Shown here in pieces: positions 53,009 to 61,919 of a stretch of DNA of 64,000 nucleotides; the stretch's first letter is position 1; each line of letters starts with the position of its first letter. The position numbers and the translations under genes were made by a program. The notes beneath the pieces were generated by a model. The model worked only from the letters and a program-made list of their open reading frames with translations. It ran no database searches and had not been told where the DNA came from. Source of the DNA: VMCP01 sp965655465 (GTDB taxonomy: Bacteria > Bacteroidota > Bacteroidia > NS11-12g > UBA955); contig CBFHGY010000003.1 in the NCBI GenBank assembly GCA_965655465.1, positions 12,594-76,593 on the forward strand. The letters are read 5' to 3'.

Positions 53009-53033
53009 AAAAGGCCACCCAAGGGCGGCCTAA
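53009..53033 (-). terminator. Terminator of the OmpA-like gene
   Basis: On the minus strand AGGCCgCCC-tt-GGGtGGCCT followed by a run of T, downstream of the gene ending at 53053. Confidence 0.85.
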
Positions 53034-53052
53034 TTCTTAATGGAAACGATTT

Positions 53053-53694
53053 TTATTTTACCGAAACGCTAATAATTGCTCGGCGATCCAACAAATACGT
53101 CTTAGAAAACGCATCTTGATTGGTTACAATATTTATGGCACCTTTTACACCTAAAGCTTCAGTAAGGAATTTCTTAACGGCTTCTGCACGACGCACGCGA
53201 AGGCGGTCGTTTACCGAAGAAGGTCCTGTTTTATCGGCAGATGCATTGATATTGATGGTGTAGTTATAGGTAGAAGGCGCTTTATCGATACCTGATTTCC
53301 AACGGTAAAGTTCCTGCATGGAAGCGGCTGAAAGCATTGCACTTCCGGTATTGAAGAATACCACAGAGGTGTTAGAACGCTCAAACTCTGACTTCGATTC
53401 TTTTTCAAGGTTTTCGATGGTTTTCAATTTAGCTTCTAATTTTTCAACCACATCTTGTGCTTTTTTATTGTTGGCATCCAAGGCGGTAACACGCATGTCT
53501 ACAGCCTGAATTTTGGCTTCAACGGGAGCTAAATCTGCTTTTGGCGGATTTTTAGCTAAAATATCTTTGGTTTGTTCGGCTACGAATCCGGATAATTTGG
53601 ACTTTTCATAGGCCTCTTGAGAATTGATGCAACTGCTCATAGAGAAGGACCCTATAACAGCTAAAGCGATTGTATTTAATGAAAATATTTTCAT
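53053..53694 (-). CDS. OmpA-family lipoprotein
   Basis: 213 residues from ATG 53694 (MKIFSLNTIALAVIGSFSMSSC), with a lipobox and Cys22. A frame open to 53901 is rejected because the signal would be internal and TAATTTCG lies in the extra part. A coiled-coil region follows (about residues 60-110: QAVDMRVTALDANNKKAQDVVEKLEAK, in parts). The C-terminal domain, with NTGSAMLSAASMQEL and RLRVRRAEAVKKFL, is an OmpA-like peptidoglycan-binding fold. Likely anchors the outer membrane to the cell wall. Confidence 0.85.
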   Translation of the reverse strand: MKIFSLNTIALAVIGSFSMSSCINSQEAYEKSKLSGFVAEQTKDILAKNPPKADLAPVEAKIQAVDMRVTALDANNKKAQDVVEKLEAKLKTIENLEKESKSEFERSNTSVVFFNTGSAMLSAASMQELYRWKSGIDKAPSTYNYTININASADKTGPSSVNDRLRVRRAEAVKKFLTEALGVKGAINIVTNQDAFSKTYLLDRRAIISVSVK

Positions 53695-53702
53695 AATATG
53701 TA

Positions 53703-53710
53703 CGAAATTA
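53703..53710 (-). promoter_or_regulatory. -7-like box TAATTTCG, 8 nt before ATG 53694
   Basis: Same octamer as before ribE (21236-21243). A possible variant -7 element; supports the shorter start of the OmpA-like gene. Confidence 0.35.
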
Positions 53711-53811
53711 CGCCACTCGTATGAAGTTTCCCAAATCTTCATCGAACATTTACTTAGAATCGTGGAATGTGCATAGAAAAAGCGACAGTCTGAGGCATTT
53801 AATCTAAGTTG

Positions 53812-53819
53812 TATCTTTG
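53812..53819 (+). promoter_or_regulatory. -7 box TATCTTTG, 4 nt before ATG 53824
   Basis: TAnnTTTG match. A frame start at TTG 53809 lies within it, so ATG 53824 is the real start and the mRNA is probably leaderless. Confidence 0.55.
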
Positions 53820-53823
53820 CGGC

Positions 53824-54840
53824 ATGGCCAATATCTATATCCAAGACGTAACCTTGCGCGATGGGCAACACGCAATCAAACACCAATACAGCCTCGAACA
53901 AGCGAAATCCATCGCTCGAGCTCTAGATCGCGCTGGTGTTCATGCCATAGAGGTAGCCCATGGCGATGGACTTTCTGGGGGAAGCTTTAATTACGGCTTT
54001 GGTGCCCATACCGATTGGGACTGGATAGAGAGTGTGGCTCAAGAATTAAACAACGCCCAATTAACGACCTTATTATTACCCGGAATAGGCAGTATTCATG
54101 ATTTACAGCGCGCCAAAGATGCTGGAGTTGGTTCGGTCCGTATTGCCACCCATTGCACCGAAGCAGATATTGCCATTCAGCATATCGGTGCTGCACGCAA
54201 AATGGGAATGGATGTAGCCGGATTTTTAATGATGGCCCATATGAACGATCCTGAATCCTTATCGGTGCAAGCTAAAATCATGGAAGATGCCGGTGCCCAT
54301 TGTGTTTATGTTACCGATTCTGCTGGAGCATTGCTCATGAACGATGTTAAAGAACGGGTTCAGGCCTTTAAAAGTGTCTTACGCCCTGAAACTCAAATAG
54401 GAATCCACTGTCATCATAACCTATCCTTAGGGGTAGCAAATACTATCGTGGCCTATGAACACGGGGCCACTCGATTAGATGCCTCATTGGCGGGCATGGG
54501 TGCAGGGGCTGGAAATGCGCCATTAGAGGTGCTCATTGCCACTTTAAATAAAATGGGCGTAGATTCTGGCTCTGATTTGCATCAATTGATGGATGCTGCC
54601 GACGATTTGGTTCGGCCTTTGCAAAGTCGTCCCGTACGGGTAGATCGCGAAACCCTTTCTTTGGGGTATGCAGGTGTATATTCCAGTTTTTTATTGCACG
54701 CGGAAAGAGCTTCACAGCGCTACGGAATTGATACGCGCACTATTCTTGAGGAATTGGGTCGACGCAAAATGGTGGGTGGACAAGAGGACATGATTGTGGA
54801 TGTTGCATTGGACATGAAAATACAACAAGAAAAACGCTAA
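53824..54840 (+). CDS. dmpG: 4-hydroxy-2-oxovalerate aldolase
   Basis: 338 residues from ATG 53824 (MANIYIQDVTLRDGQHA). The RDGQH start and HCHHNLSLGVAN are the metal- and base-carrying motifs of the HMGL-like TIM barrel. It splits 4-hydroxy-2-oxovalerate into pyruvate and acetaldehyde. DmpG normally forms a channelling complex with the acetaldehyde dehydrogenase DmpF, whose gene lies convergent 33 nt away. Length and C-terminal communication domain (LSLGYAGVYSSFLLHAE) are normal. Confidence 0.95.
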   Translation: MANIYIQDVTLRDGQHAIKHQYSLEQAKSIARALDRAGVHAIEVAHGDGLSGGSFNYGFGAHTDWDWIESVAQELNNAQLTTLLLPGIGSIHDLQRAKDAGVGSVRIATHCTEADIAIQHIGAARKMGMDVAGFLMMAHMNDPESLSVQAKIMEDAGAHCVYVTDSAGALLMNDVKERVQAFKSVLRPETQIGIHCHHNLSLGVANTIVAYEHGATRLDASLAGMGAGAGNAPLEVLIATLNKMGVDSGSDLHQLMDAADDLVRPLQSRPVRVDRETLSLGYAGVYSSFLLHAERASQRYGIDTRTILEELGRRKMVGGQEDMIVDVALDMKIQQEKR

Positions 54841-54873
54841 TACGCGAGAAAAATCCCGATAGGTTATAATGGC

Positions 54874-55782
54874 TTAAAGAGCCTCTGCAACTGCTTTCGC
54901 CGCGCTTGTCATGATATCCAAATTTCCTGCATACTCGGGGAGGTAATGTCCGGCACCTTGAACTTGCAAAAATACCGTGGTTTTCAAGCCGTGAACATTA
55001 CCCAAGCCCTCAATAAAAACGGGATTTTGTTCGGAAATTTCTTCAAACTGCACATCTTGGTGTAATCGGTAACCTGGAACGTATTGTTTCACGGTTTCGA
55101 CCATCTCTAAGATACTTGCTTCTACAGCCGCTTTATCTGTCAATGCGCTCAAGGTAAAAACCGTATCGCGCATTATTAGCGGAGGTTCAGCGGGATTCAA
55201 TACGATAATCGCTTTGCCTTTCTTTGCACCTCCTACTTTTTCTATTCCCAATGAAGTTGTTTCGGTAAACTCATCGATATTGGCACGGGTTCCAGGTCCT
55301 GCGGATTTAGATGCAATCGAAGCTACAATTTCTCCATAATATACAGGTGTTACCCGATTTACTGCGGCAACAATGGGGATAGTGGCTTGACCTCCACAGG
55401 TTACCATATTGACATTAGGAACATCCTGCAGGGAAGCCAAGTTAACGGCTGGAACCATAAAAGGGCCAATTGCGGCAGGGGTTAAATCGATTACCTTCTT
55501 ACCTGGAAACTGTTGTATTTTATCGTAATTATAGAGGTGTGCTTTGGCTGAGGTAGCATCAAAAACAATTGAAATTTCTGCCCATTCTGGCATTTTTATT
55601 AAGCCATCAACCCCTTCATGCGTGGTTGCTACTCCCATTCTTTGAGCTCGCGCCAAGCCGTCGGAAGCTGCATCTATTCCCACCATAACCGACATTTCGA
55701 GGGTATCCGAATACCGCAACACTTTAATCATTAAATCTGTTCCAATATTTCCAGACCCAATTATAGCTACCTTCTTTTTCAT
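54874..55782 (-). CDS. dmpF: Acetaldehyde dehydrogenase (acetylating)
   Basis: 302 residues. The NAD-binding start is KVAIIGSGNIGTDLM; catalytic Cys129 lies in VNMVTCGGQATIP. It converts acetaldehyde plus CoA to acetyl-CoA, with NADH formed. It is the partner of the aldolase DmpG. Preceded 2 nt upstream by the hydratase gene, in one operon. The orientation is opposite to dmpG although the two proteins act as a complex. Confidence 0.95.
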   Translation of the reverse strand: MKKKVAIIGSGNIGTDLMIKVLRYSDTLEMSVMVGIDAASDGLARAQRMGVATTHEGVDGLIKMPEWAEISIVFDATSAKAHLYNYDKIQQFPGKKVIDLTPAAIGPFMVPAVNLASLQDVPNVNMVTCGGQATIPIVAAVNRVTPVYYGEIVASIASKSAGPGTRANIDEFTETTSLGIEKVGGAKKGKAIIVLNPAEPPLIMRDTVFTLSALTDKAAVEASILEMVETVKQYVPGYRLHQDVQFEEISEQNPVFIEGLGNVHGLKTTVFLQVQGAGHYLPEYAGNLDIMTSAAKAVAEAL

Positions 55783-55784
55783 CT

Positions 55785-56573
55785 TTATTTAACGTTAAAT
55801 GATACCGAACCTAATCCTTCAATTTCTGCATTGAAATGATCGCCTTTATCTAGAGGAACCATCGGGCCAAGAGCTCCGGACAAAATTATATCACCCGCTT
55901 TAATGATAACGCCTTTTTCTAAGAATGTATTGCAGAGCCATAATACGGCATTCAAAGGATTGCCCATGCACGCTTGAGCGTTGCCTTCTGAAGCAAGTAC
56001 TTCATTTCGATACAATTTCATGGCTGCATGTTGAAAATCGACTTTTTCTGCTGGCAAACGGGTTTCCCCCAAAACAAAATGAGAAGCTGAAGCATTGTCT
56101 GCTACTGTATCCGTAATTCTAATATTCCAATTTTCAACCCTTGAACCTACGATTTCAATTGCCGCACATACATAATCGATTTTCTCTATCAGTTCGTCGC
56201 AATTTTTTAAGGGTTCGGTTATAGGCGTATTCAGCACAAAGGCCATTTCAGCTTCCGCTTTGGGTTGTGAAAGTTCTTCAAAATTCAAATACGCATTATC
56301 AGCAATTTGTGTATGCGCAAAAAGCACCCCAAAATCGGGTTGTGACACGCCTAATTGCTGCTGTACCGCCGCTGAGGTAAGTCCAATTTTATATCCCACA
56401 GGAACCTTTCCATCTTCAATAAAATGTTGTACCAAGCGTTCTTGAACGGCGTATGCCACATCAATATCCGTTTCGCCAATAAGTTCGCGAACTGGGGCAA
56501 TATAGGCGCCCGTTTCAAACGCTTTTTTAAGATTTTCAAAGGCTTGTTGTACCGCAGAATTCTGAGATTGCAT
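55785..56573 (-). CDS. dmpE: 2-oxopent-4-enoate hydratase
   Basis: 262 residues from ATG 56573. GYKIGLTSAAVQQQLGVSQPDFG (in parts), KAEAEMAFVL, DTVADNASASHFVLG and GNPLNAVLWL identify the MhpD/DmpE hydratase, which adds water to 2-oxopent-4-enoate to form 4-hydroxy-2-oxovalerate. A TTG at 56594 is rejected because a -7 box (56578-56585) overlaps it. Two nt before dmpF in the same operon. Divergent from the 4-oxalocrotonate decarboxylase gene. Confidence 0.92.
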   Translation of the reverse strand: MQSQNSAVQQAFENLKKAFETGAYIAPVRELIGETDIDVAYAVQERLVQHFIEDGKVPVGYKIGLTSAAVQQQLGVSQPDFGVLFAHTQIADNAYLNFEELSQPKAEAEMAFVLNTPITEPLKNCDELIEKIDYVCAAIEIVGSRVENWNIRITDTVADNASASHFVLGETRLPAEKVDFQHAAMKLYRNEVLASEGNAQACMGNPLNAVLWLCNTFLEKGVIIKAGDIILSGALGPMVPLDKGDHFNAEIEGLGSVSFNVK

Positions 56574-56577
56574 GCTA

Positions 56578-56585
56578 CAAAGGTA
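56578..56585 (-). promoter_or_regulatory. -7 box TACCTTTG, 4 nt before ATG 56573
   Basis: Minus-strand TAnnTTTG match, predicting a leaderless dmpE-dmpF mRNA. Confidence 0.55.
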
Positions 56586-56707
56586 CACATGCAAACAAGA
56601 ATATTATACCATTAGAACATATCGCAATGTGTAACTTATTGTACGCTCTCGTCACTTTAAGAAAAAAAATCGTCATTTCCCGTAAAATATAACCGAATTT
56701 TGTGTGC

Positions 56708-57475
56708 ATGTCGAGAATCGAGCAAATTGCTGCTGCCCTTCATCACGCACAACGTACACAAACCCCAACTACACAATTCAGCCTCAGCCAATCATTAAGT
56801 TTGGAAGACGCCTACGCTATACAACACCAGCTTATCCAACTTAGAATTGCTGAAGGCGAACAATTATTAGGTATTAAAATGGGATTCACTTCTGAGGCTA
56901 AAATGGCTCAGATGGGTGTTTCCGAAATGATTATAGGTCAGTTGACCGATGCGATGTACTGCCCCAATGGTGGGAGCATCAAACAAAAGCAATTTATTCA
57001 TCCTCGGGTAGAACCGGAAATTGCATTTCGCTTATCCCAAGATATTGTTGCTCCAATTGCATTGAACGAGGTACTCGATTATGTAGATGGAGTTTGCGGG
57101 GCACTTGAGATCATCGATTCGCGTTTTGAAAACTTTAAATTCTCACTAGAAGATGTTATTGCAGATAATTGTTCTTCTGCTGCCTATGTATTGGGAGATA
57201 TGCAAGCCCCAAAAGACGTTCTTACCGATTTGGAAATCGACTTATTTATAAATGGGAAACGGGTAGAACAAGGCAATTCAAACGACATATTGGGAAATCC
57301 ATGGAAATCACTGGTGGCCGCGTCAGAGCTTGCCTCAAAATATAACTTAACCCTAAAAAAAGGCAGCATTGTTTTGGCAGGAGCCGCCACTTCGGCGCAT
57401 TTTATTCATAAAAATGACGAAATCTCTGCGGAGCTGACCTCCTTTGAATCCGTTTTCTTTAGATCGGCAGAATAA
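56708..57475 (+). CDS. dmpH: 4-oxalocrotonate decarboxylase
   Basis: 255 residues from ATG 56708 (MSRIEQIAAALHHAQ). GIKMGFTSEAKMAQMGVSEMI (in parts), GQLTDAMY, HPRVEPEIAF and DVIADNCSSAAYVLG match DmpH/XylI rather than the hydratase; the KMGFTS...MGV segment is the discriminating feature. It removes CO2 from 4-oxalocrotonate to give 2-oxopent-4-enoate, feeding the hydratase. A start at GTG 56702 is possible but lies at a GAATTTTG -7-like sequence. Divergent from dmpE. Confidence 0.9.
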   Translation: MSRIEQIAAALHHAQRTQTPTTQFSLSQSLSLEDAYAIQHQLIQLRIAEGEQLLGIKMGFTSEAKMAQMGVSEMIIGQLTDAMYCPNGGSIKQKQFIHPRVEPEIAFRLSQDIVAPIALNEVLDYVDGVCGALEIIDSRFENFKFSLEDVIADNCSSAAYVLGDMQAPKDVLTDLEIDLFINGKRVEQGNSNDILGNPWKSLVAASELASKYNLTLKKGSIVLAGAATSAHFIHKNDEISAELTSFESVFFRSAE

Positions 57476-57577
57476 GCAGCGGCGGGTTAATTAAACCCAA
57501 ATATAACGTCTCAATAACATTGAGGTAATACTAAAGTATGTGTTTTGCATTCGTTAAAAGACAACAAACACATACTC

Positions 57578-58789
57578 ATGAAAAAAATCAATTCTTTTCT
57601 ATTTGCAGCTACTTTGTTAAGCTCTAGCTTCGTGTTCAACGCTTGTGGCGATGACACCACAGATAACGGAGACAACAATAACAACACGAGCAGCGAGGTT
57701 ATCATTTCTGAAAACATTAAAGCTAACACCACCTGGACAAAAGATAAAACTTGGATCTTAGGCGGTCGTATCGCTGTTGAAGCAGGTGCAACTTTAACCA
57801 TTGAAGCTGGAACCGTAATCAAAGGTCAAGCCGGAACTGGAGCCAATGCAACTGCATTGATTATTGCTCGCGGTGCTAAGATTGATGCTCAAGGTACTGC
57901 TTCTGCTCCTATCATTTTCACCTCTATTGCGGATGAAATTAAAAGTGGTATGATTGAGTCTCCAAACTTAGCTCCCGACTTTAACGGTCTTTGGGGTGGT
58001 TTGATCGTTTTAGGAAATGCTCCTGCTTCCTTAAAAGCGGATGTTCCTGAAACCAATATTGAAGGAGTTCCCGTAACAGACCCTAATGGTTTATATGGAG
58101 GTAATGATGCTGCCGATAATTCTGGAGTAATCAAATACGTTTCTATCCGTCACGGTGGTGCGAATATCGGTGAAGGTAACGAAATCAATGGTTTAACCCT
58201 TGGTGGTGTTGGCAGTGGAACCGTAATTGAAAATATCGAAGTTATTGCAAACCAAGACGACGGTATCGAATGGTTCGGTGGCACTGTAAACGTTAAAAAC
58301 GTGATTATCTGGAATGCAGGTGACGATGGTTTAGACACCGACCAAGCTTGGGCAGGTACTTTAGATAACTTCATCGTTGTTTGTGGTGACGAAACCGACC
58401 ACGCTTTAGAAATCGACGGTCCTGAAGGTGCTGCAAATGCAGGTCACAACCTAATAAACGGTTGGGTTAAAGGACATGCAGTATCTGAATTAGGCGATTT
58501 CCGTTCTAATGCTCAAGGAAGTTTCAAGAACATCTACTTCTTCAACTTTGACGCAGGTATGGTTGACGGTCGCGGTGATTTATCTTTAGATGCAAACACT
58601 GTTGGCAACTACGGAACTTCATTGACCTTTGATAAATTAGAAATCACAACCGATTCTACGGACCTTTCCAAAATCTTTAAAGGTGGAACGGTAGCCAATG
58701 CTACTAAAGTTACTACTCCTACAGTTGGTGCGTCTACTGGAACATTTGCAGGATGGTCATGGGCTGCTAAAGTGGAAGCTTACAAATAA
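57578..58789 (+). CDS. Lipoprotein with beta-helix-like repeats
   Basis: 403 residues from ATG 57578, with lipobox FNAC and Cys23 and a Asp/Asn-rich linker (GDDTTDNGDNNNN). The body contains many short Gly/Asp-rich turns with hydrophobic strands (TLTIEAGTVIKGQAG, GLWGGLIVLGNAP, GVIKYVSIRHGGANIG, NVIIWNAGDDGLDTD), a pattern of a right-handed beta-helix. I recall such lipoproteins next to TonB-dependent receptors in Bacteroidota. A start at 57545 adds 11 residues before the signal and is rejected. Receptor and polyphosphate kinase genes follow. Confidence 0.78.
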   Translation: MKKINSFLFAATLLSSSFVFNACGDDTTDNGDNNNNTSSEVIISENIKANTTWTKDKTWILGGRIAVEAGATLTIEAGTVIKGQAGTGANATALIIARGAKIDAQGTASAPIIFTSIADEIKSGMIESPNLAPDFNGLWGGLIVLGNAPASLKADVPETNIEGVPVTDPNGLYGGNDAADNSGVIKYVSIRHGGANIGEGNEINGLTLGGVGSGTVIENIEVIANQDDGIEWFGGTVNVKNVIIWNAGDDGLDTDQAWAGTLDNFIVVCGDETDHALEIDGPEGAANAGHNLINGWVKGHAVSELGDFRSNAQGSFKNIYFFNFDAGMVDGRGDLSLDANTVGNYGTSLTFDKLEITTDSTDLSKIFKGGTVANATKVTTPTVGASTGTFAGWSWAAKVEAYK

Positions 58790-58828
58790 TTCTTAACAAA
58801 ATTTAATCAACGATTAACTAAAATACCC

Positions 58829-58863
58829 AGTAAAGGTTCAGGTTTCTCCCCTGAACCTTTACT
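58829..58863 (+). repeat. Perfect 14-bp stem-loop between lipoprotein and receptor genes
   Basis: AGTAAAGGTTCAGG, 7-nt loop, CCTGAACCTTTACT. No run of T follows, so it is not a classical terminator. It may end transcription partly or protect the 3' end of the lipoprotein mRNA. Confidence 0.75.
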
Positions 58864-58896
58864 TATAAACACCGCGATCCTATTTACACGCAAAAA

Positions 58897-61818
58897 ATGA
58901 ACTTAAAAAATATTAAAATAACAACAACCTTAATGCTAATAGGGTTGTTTACTACCGTAAACTCATTTGCCCAAACTTCCGCAGATACTTTAACAACTGT
59001 ACTTCTAAGAGGGAGAATTATAGATAACAATCAGGCAAAACCTGTGTTTGGGGTAGATATTGAAATCAATGGTCAAATTCAAAGTACGGATATCGATGGA
59101 AAATTTGAATTTTCACTCCGTTCAGGAACCTATACGTTAAATGCTGAAGCAGATGGATTTGCATCTTTGATCCTTGAAGATATTTTTGCTAATGAAGCAA
59201 TAAACAACCTTGGAGACATCCGGATTAGTCCGAAAACAGAAACCATCGGGCAGGTGAACGTGAGTGTGAAACGCATGCAAAACACCGAAGAAGCCCTGTT
59301 AACGGCCAAACGTATTGCGCCGAATTTAATCGATGGTATTTCTTCTGCAAGCTTCAAAAGAATGGGCGATGGCGATGCCGCCAGCGCCATGAAACGCGTA
59401 ACGGGTGTTTCAATTGAAGGAGGTAAATATGTGTATGTTCGAGGTTTGGGAGATCGCTATACCAAAACCACCCTAAATGGGATGGATATCCCCGGCTTAG
59501 ATCCAGATAGAAACTCCATTCAGATGGATTTATTCCCGACCTCTGTAATAGATAATATCGTTGTAGCTAAAACGTTTACCGCTGATTTACCTGCAGATTT
59601 TACAGGTGGAATTATAGATATTGCGACAAAGGATTTCCCATCTAAGCGCAGCTTCAATGTTTCAGCAGGAATTGGCTACAATCCTTCAATGCACCTTCAA
59701 AATGATTTTTTGGGATATTCAGGTGGCAAAACAGATTTTCTTGGATTCGATGATGGAACTCGTAAAAACCCCACACAAGGGATGAATAGAATTCCAAGCA
59801 CCGTAGATGTATTAAGAGGCGGAGCCAATGCACAGGAATATTATAATATTCTGAATGGTTTCGACCCTAATTTGGGAACTACCCAAAAAACAAGTCCTTT
59901 GAATTTTGATTTTAGCATTTCCTACGCCAATTCTCATAAAATCAACAAAAAATACACATTGGGATATCAGTCAGCCCTAACGTATAAAAACGAAACTGAA
60001 TTTTACCGCAATGCTGAATTCAGCCTTTGGGCAAAACCCAATGAAACCAGTCAAAATGAACTGATTCCTTTTGAGCGTCAAATAGGTAATTACGGCACCA
60101 ATAATGTAATAGTGGCTTATTTGGGCAGCATTGCATTGAAATCTAAGAGCGATAAATTCAACTTGAATCTCATGCATATCCAAAACGGAGAATCTCGTGC
60201 CGGTGATTTCTTCTTTCAGAACACGGTACAAGGGGCTAATTGGGATGCAAAACAATACAATTTAGAATACAATCAACGAAGTTTAACCAATCTGTTTTTA
60301 ACAGGTAAACATATCCGCGACCGCGGTAATTGGATTATCGAATGGAAAATTGCGCCAACTCGCTCTGCCCTTTCGGATCCCGACATCCGTGTTACCCGTA
60401 TCCGCGTACCCGATTTAACCGTGAGTTCAGAAGCGGGTTTCCCTACACGTATTTGGCGCGAATTAGAAGAGTACAATCTCGCCAATCGCATTGATTTCAC
60501 TCGAGTTACCCAAGTATTTGGCTTAAAAAGCAACCTGAAATTCGGAGGAGCCTACACCTTTAAATATCGCGATTTTTCGATTGAGTCGTTTCAAATACAA
60601 GGTGGAATTGATGGATTTGAAGATCCACAGGTTATCATGAAACCTGAAAATCTTTTCAGCAAAGAAAATCAAGGTGGTTTTTATTATGTGGCCGACTTCG
60701 TAGATGGAAATGGATACCGCAAAAACCCGAACTCATTTAACGGTCGAGTTAATTATGCCGCTGCTTACGTTTCTACCGAAACCGAAATCAACAACAAGTT
60801 AAAAATTGTTGCGGGATTGCGTACTGAAATGTATACTCAGAATTATTCTGGATTGAATCAATCTGGACAAAATCTTAAGAATGAAAAAGTAATGGAAGAT
60901 TTCGGGTTGTTTCCAACCCTAAACGGAGTATACCAATTGGGAAAAACAACCAATTTAAGAGCATCGTATGCCCGAACTACTGCCAGACCCTCTTTCAAAG
61001 AATTGTCTTTTGCGCAAATTTTAGATCCCATAACAGGTCGCAGTTTCCAAGGCGGATTATTTGGCGAGCAAACTACTATTTTCGAAAATGGCAATCCCGT
61101 AAATTTACAGTTATGGGATGGAAAACTCCGATCAACCATCATCAACAATTTCGATATTAGATGGGAAACTTTCCAAAAACAAGGCGATATGATTTCGGTA
61201 GGATTGTTCTATAAAGGAATGAAAGATCCTATTGAAATTGTACAATATGTAGCCGATGACAATGCATACCAACCACGCAACGTGGGTAATGCCACTTTAT
61301 ATGGTGCCGAATTTGAAGTGCGTCAAAATTTGGAAATCATTGCCCCAGAATTCAAGCAAATTCATTTCAACGCGAACATAACGTATACGTACTCCCAAAT
61401 TTCTATTAATGAGGCTGAATTTTTATCTAAGACCTACGGCGCGCGTGAAGGGCAAACCATTTCTCGCAAACGTGAAATGGCTGGACAAGCTCCATATATA
61501 ATAAACGGTGGATTGTCTTGGCTAAGCAAAGCCAAACGTTTTGAGGCGGGAGCCTATTATAACGTTCAAGGTGCCACTTTGCAATTCGTTGGATATGCAA
61601 ACCGTGCAGACATCATTTCGGTGCCTTTCCACAGTTTGAATTTTAGTGCGAGCGGCAAATTCGGCTATAAAAATCGCATGAACGTTGGCATACAAGTAAG
61701 CAATTTACTTAACGACAAACGGGAATCTATTTTCCGTTCTTACCAAGCACAACAACAGTATTTCCAGCGATTAGCACCTGGAACCGCTGTTTCTGTGAAG
61801 TTCTCTTACAGCTTGTAA
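58897..61818 (+). CDS. TonB-dependent receptor
   Basis: 973 residues with signal peptide ending NSFAQ. The N-terminal extension (about residues 33-120) is a carboxypeptidase-regulatory-like domain (LLRGRIIDNNQAKPVFGVDI). The plug follows (AMKRVTGVSIEGGKYVYVRGLGDRYTKTTLNGM, in parts), then a 22-strand barrel ending GTAVSVKFSYSL. No SusD gene is adjacent. Together with the lipoprotein upstream it may import a substrate using TonB energy. Substrate unknown; ppk lies downstream. Confidence 0.92.
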   Translation: MNLKNIKITTTLMLIGLFTTVNSFAQTSADTLTTVLLRGRIIDNNQAKPVFGVDIEINGQIQSTDIDGKFEFSLRSGTYTLNAEADGFASLILEDIFANEAINNLGDIRISPKTETIGQVNVSVKRMQNTEEALLTAKRIAPNLIDGISSASFKRMGDGDAASAMKRVTGVSIEGGKYVYVRGLGDRYTKTTLNGMDIPGLDPDRNSIQMDLFPTSVIDNIVVAKTFTADLPADFTGGIIDIATKDFPSKRSFNVSAGIGYNPSMHLQNDFLGYSGGKTDFLGFDDGTRKNPTQGMNRIPSTVDVLRGGANAQEYYNILNGFDPNLGTTQKTSPLNFDFSISYANSHKINKKYTLGYQSALTYKNETEFYRNAEFSLWAKPNETSQNELIPFERQIGNYGTNNVIVAYLGSIALKSKSDKFNLNLMHIQNGESRAGDFFFQNTVQGANWDAKQYNLEYNQRSLTNLFLTGKHIRDRGNWIIEWKIAPTRSALSDPDIRVTRIRVPDLTVSSEAGFPTRIWRELEEYNLANRIDFTRVTQVFGLKSNLKFGGAYTFKYRDFSIESFQIQGGIDGFEDPQVIMKPENLFSKENQGGFYYVADFVDGNGYRKNPNSFNGRVNYAAAYVSTETEINNKLKIVAGLRTEMYTQNYSGLNQSGQNLKNEKVMEDFGLFPTLNGVYQLGKTTNLRASYARTTARPSFKELSFAQILDPITGRSFQGGLFGEQTTIFENGNPVNLQLWDGKLRSTIINNFDIRWETFQKQGDMISVGLFYKGMKDPIEIVQYVADDNAYQPRNVGNATLYGAEFEVRQNLEIIAPEFKQIHFNANITYTYSQISINEAEFLSKTYGAREGQTISRKREMAGQAPYIINGGLSWLSKAKRFEAGAYYNVQGATLQFVGYANRADIISVPFHSLNFSASGKFGYKNRMNVGIQVSNLLNDKRESIFRSYQAQQQYFQRLAPGTAVSVKFSYSL

Positions 61819-61842
61819 GAGGATCGCAAAATAGGAGAAAGA

Positions 61843-61868
61843 GAAAGGCCGCAATTGCGGCCTTTTTC
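61843..61868 (+). terminator. Terminator of the TonB-dependent receptor gene
   Basis: AAAGGCCGC-aatt-GCGGCCTTTTT hairpin with 7-9 bp stem and T run. Confidence 0.92.
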
Positions 61869-61903
61869 AATGAAACTTAATATTGCCTTTAAACTTGCAG
61901 GCG

Positions 61904-61911
61904 TATTTTTG
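61904..61911 (+). promoter_or_regulatory. Promoter: TTG, 18 nt, TATTTTTG before ppk
   Basis: -33 TTG near 61883-61885 and a -7 TAnnTTTG box 8 nt before the ATG at 61920, predicting little or no leader. Confidence 0.55.
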
Positions 61912-61919
61912 CAGCAAAT

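Noticed and set aside
53695..53901. N-terminal extension of the OmpA-like gene
   Set aside because: It would place the lipoprotein signal inside the protein and includes a -7-like box; ATG 53694 fits better.
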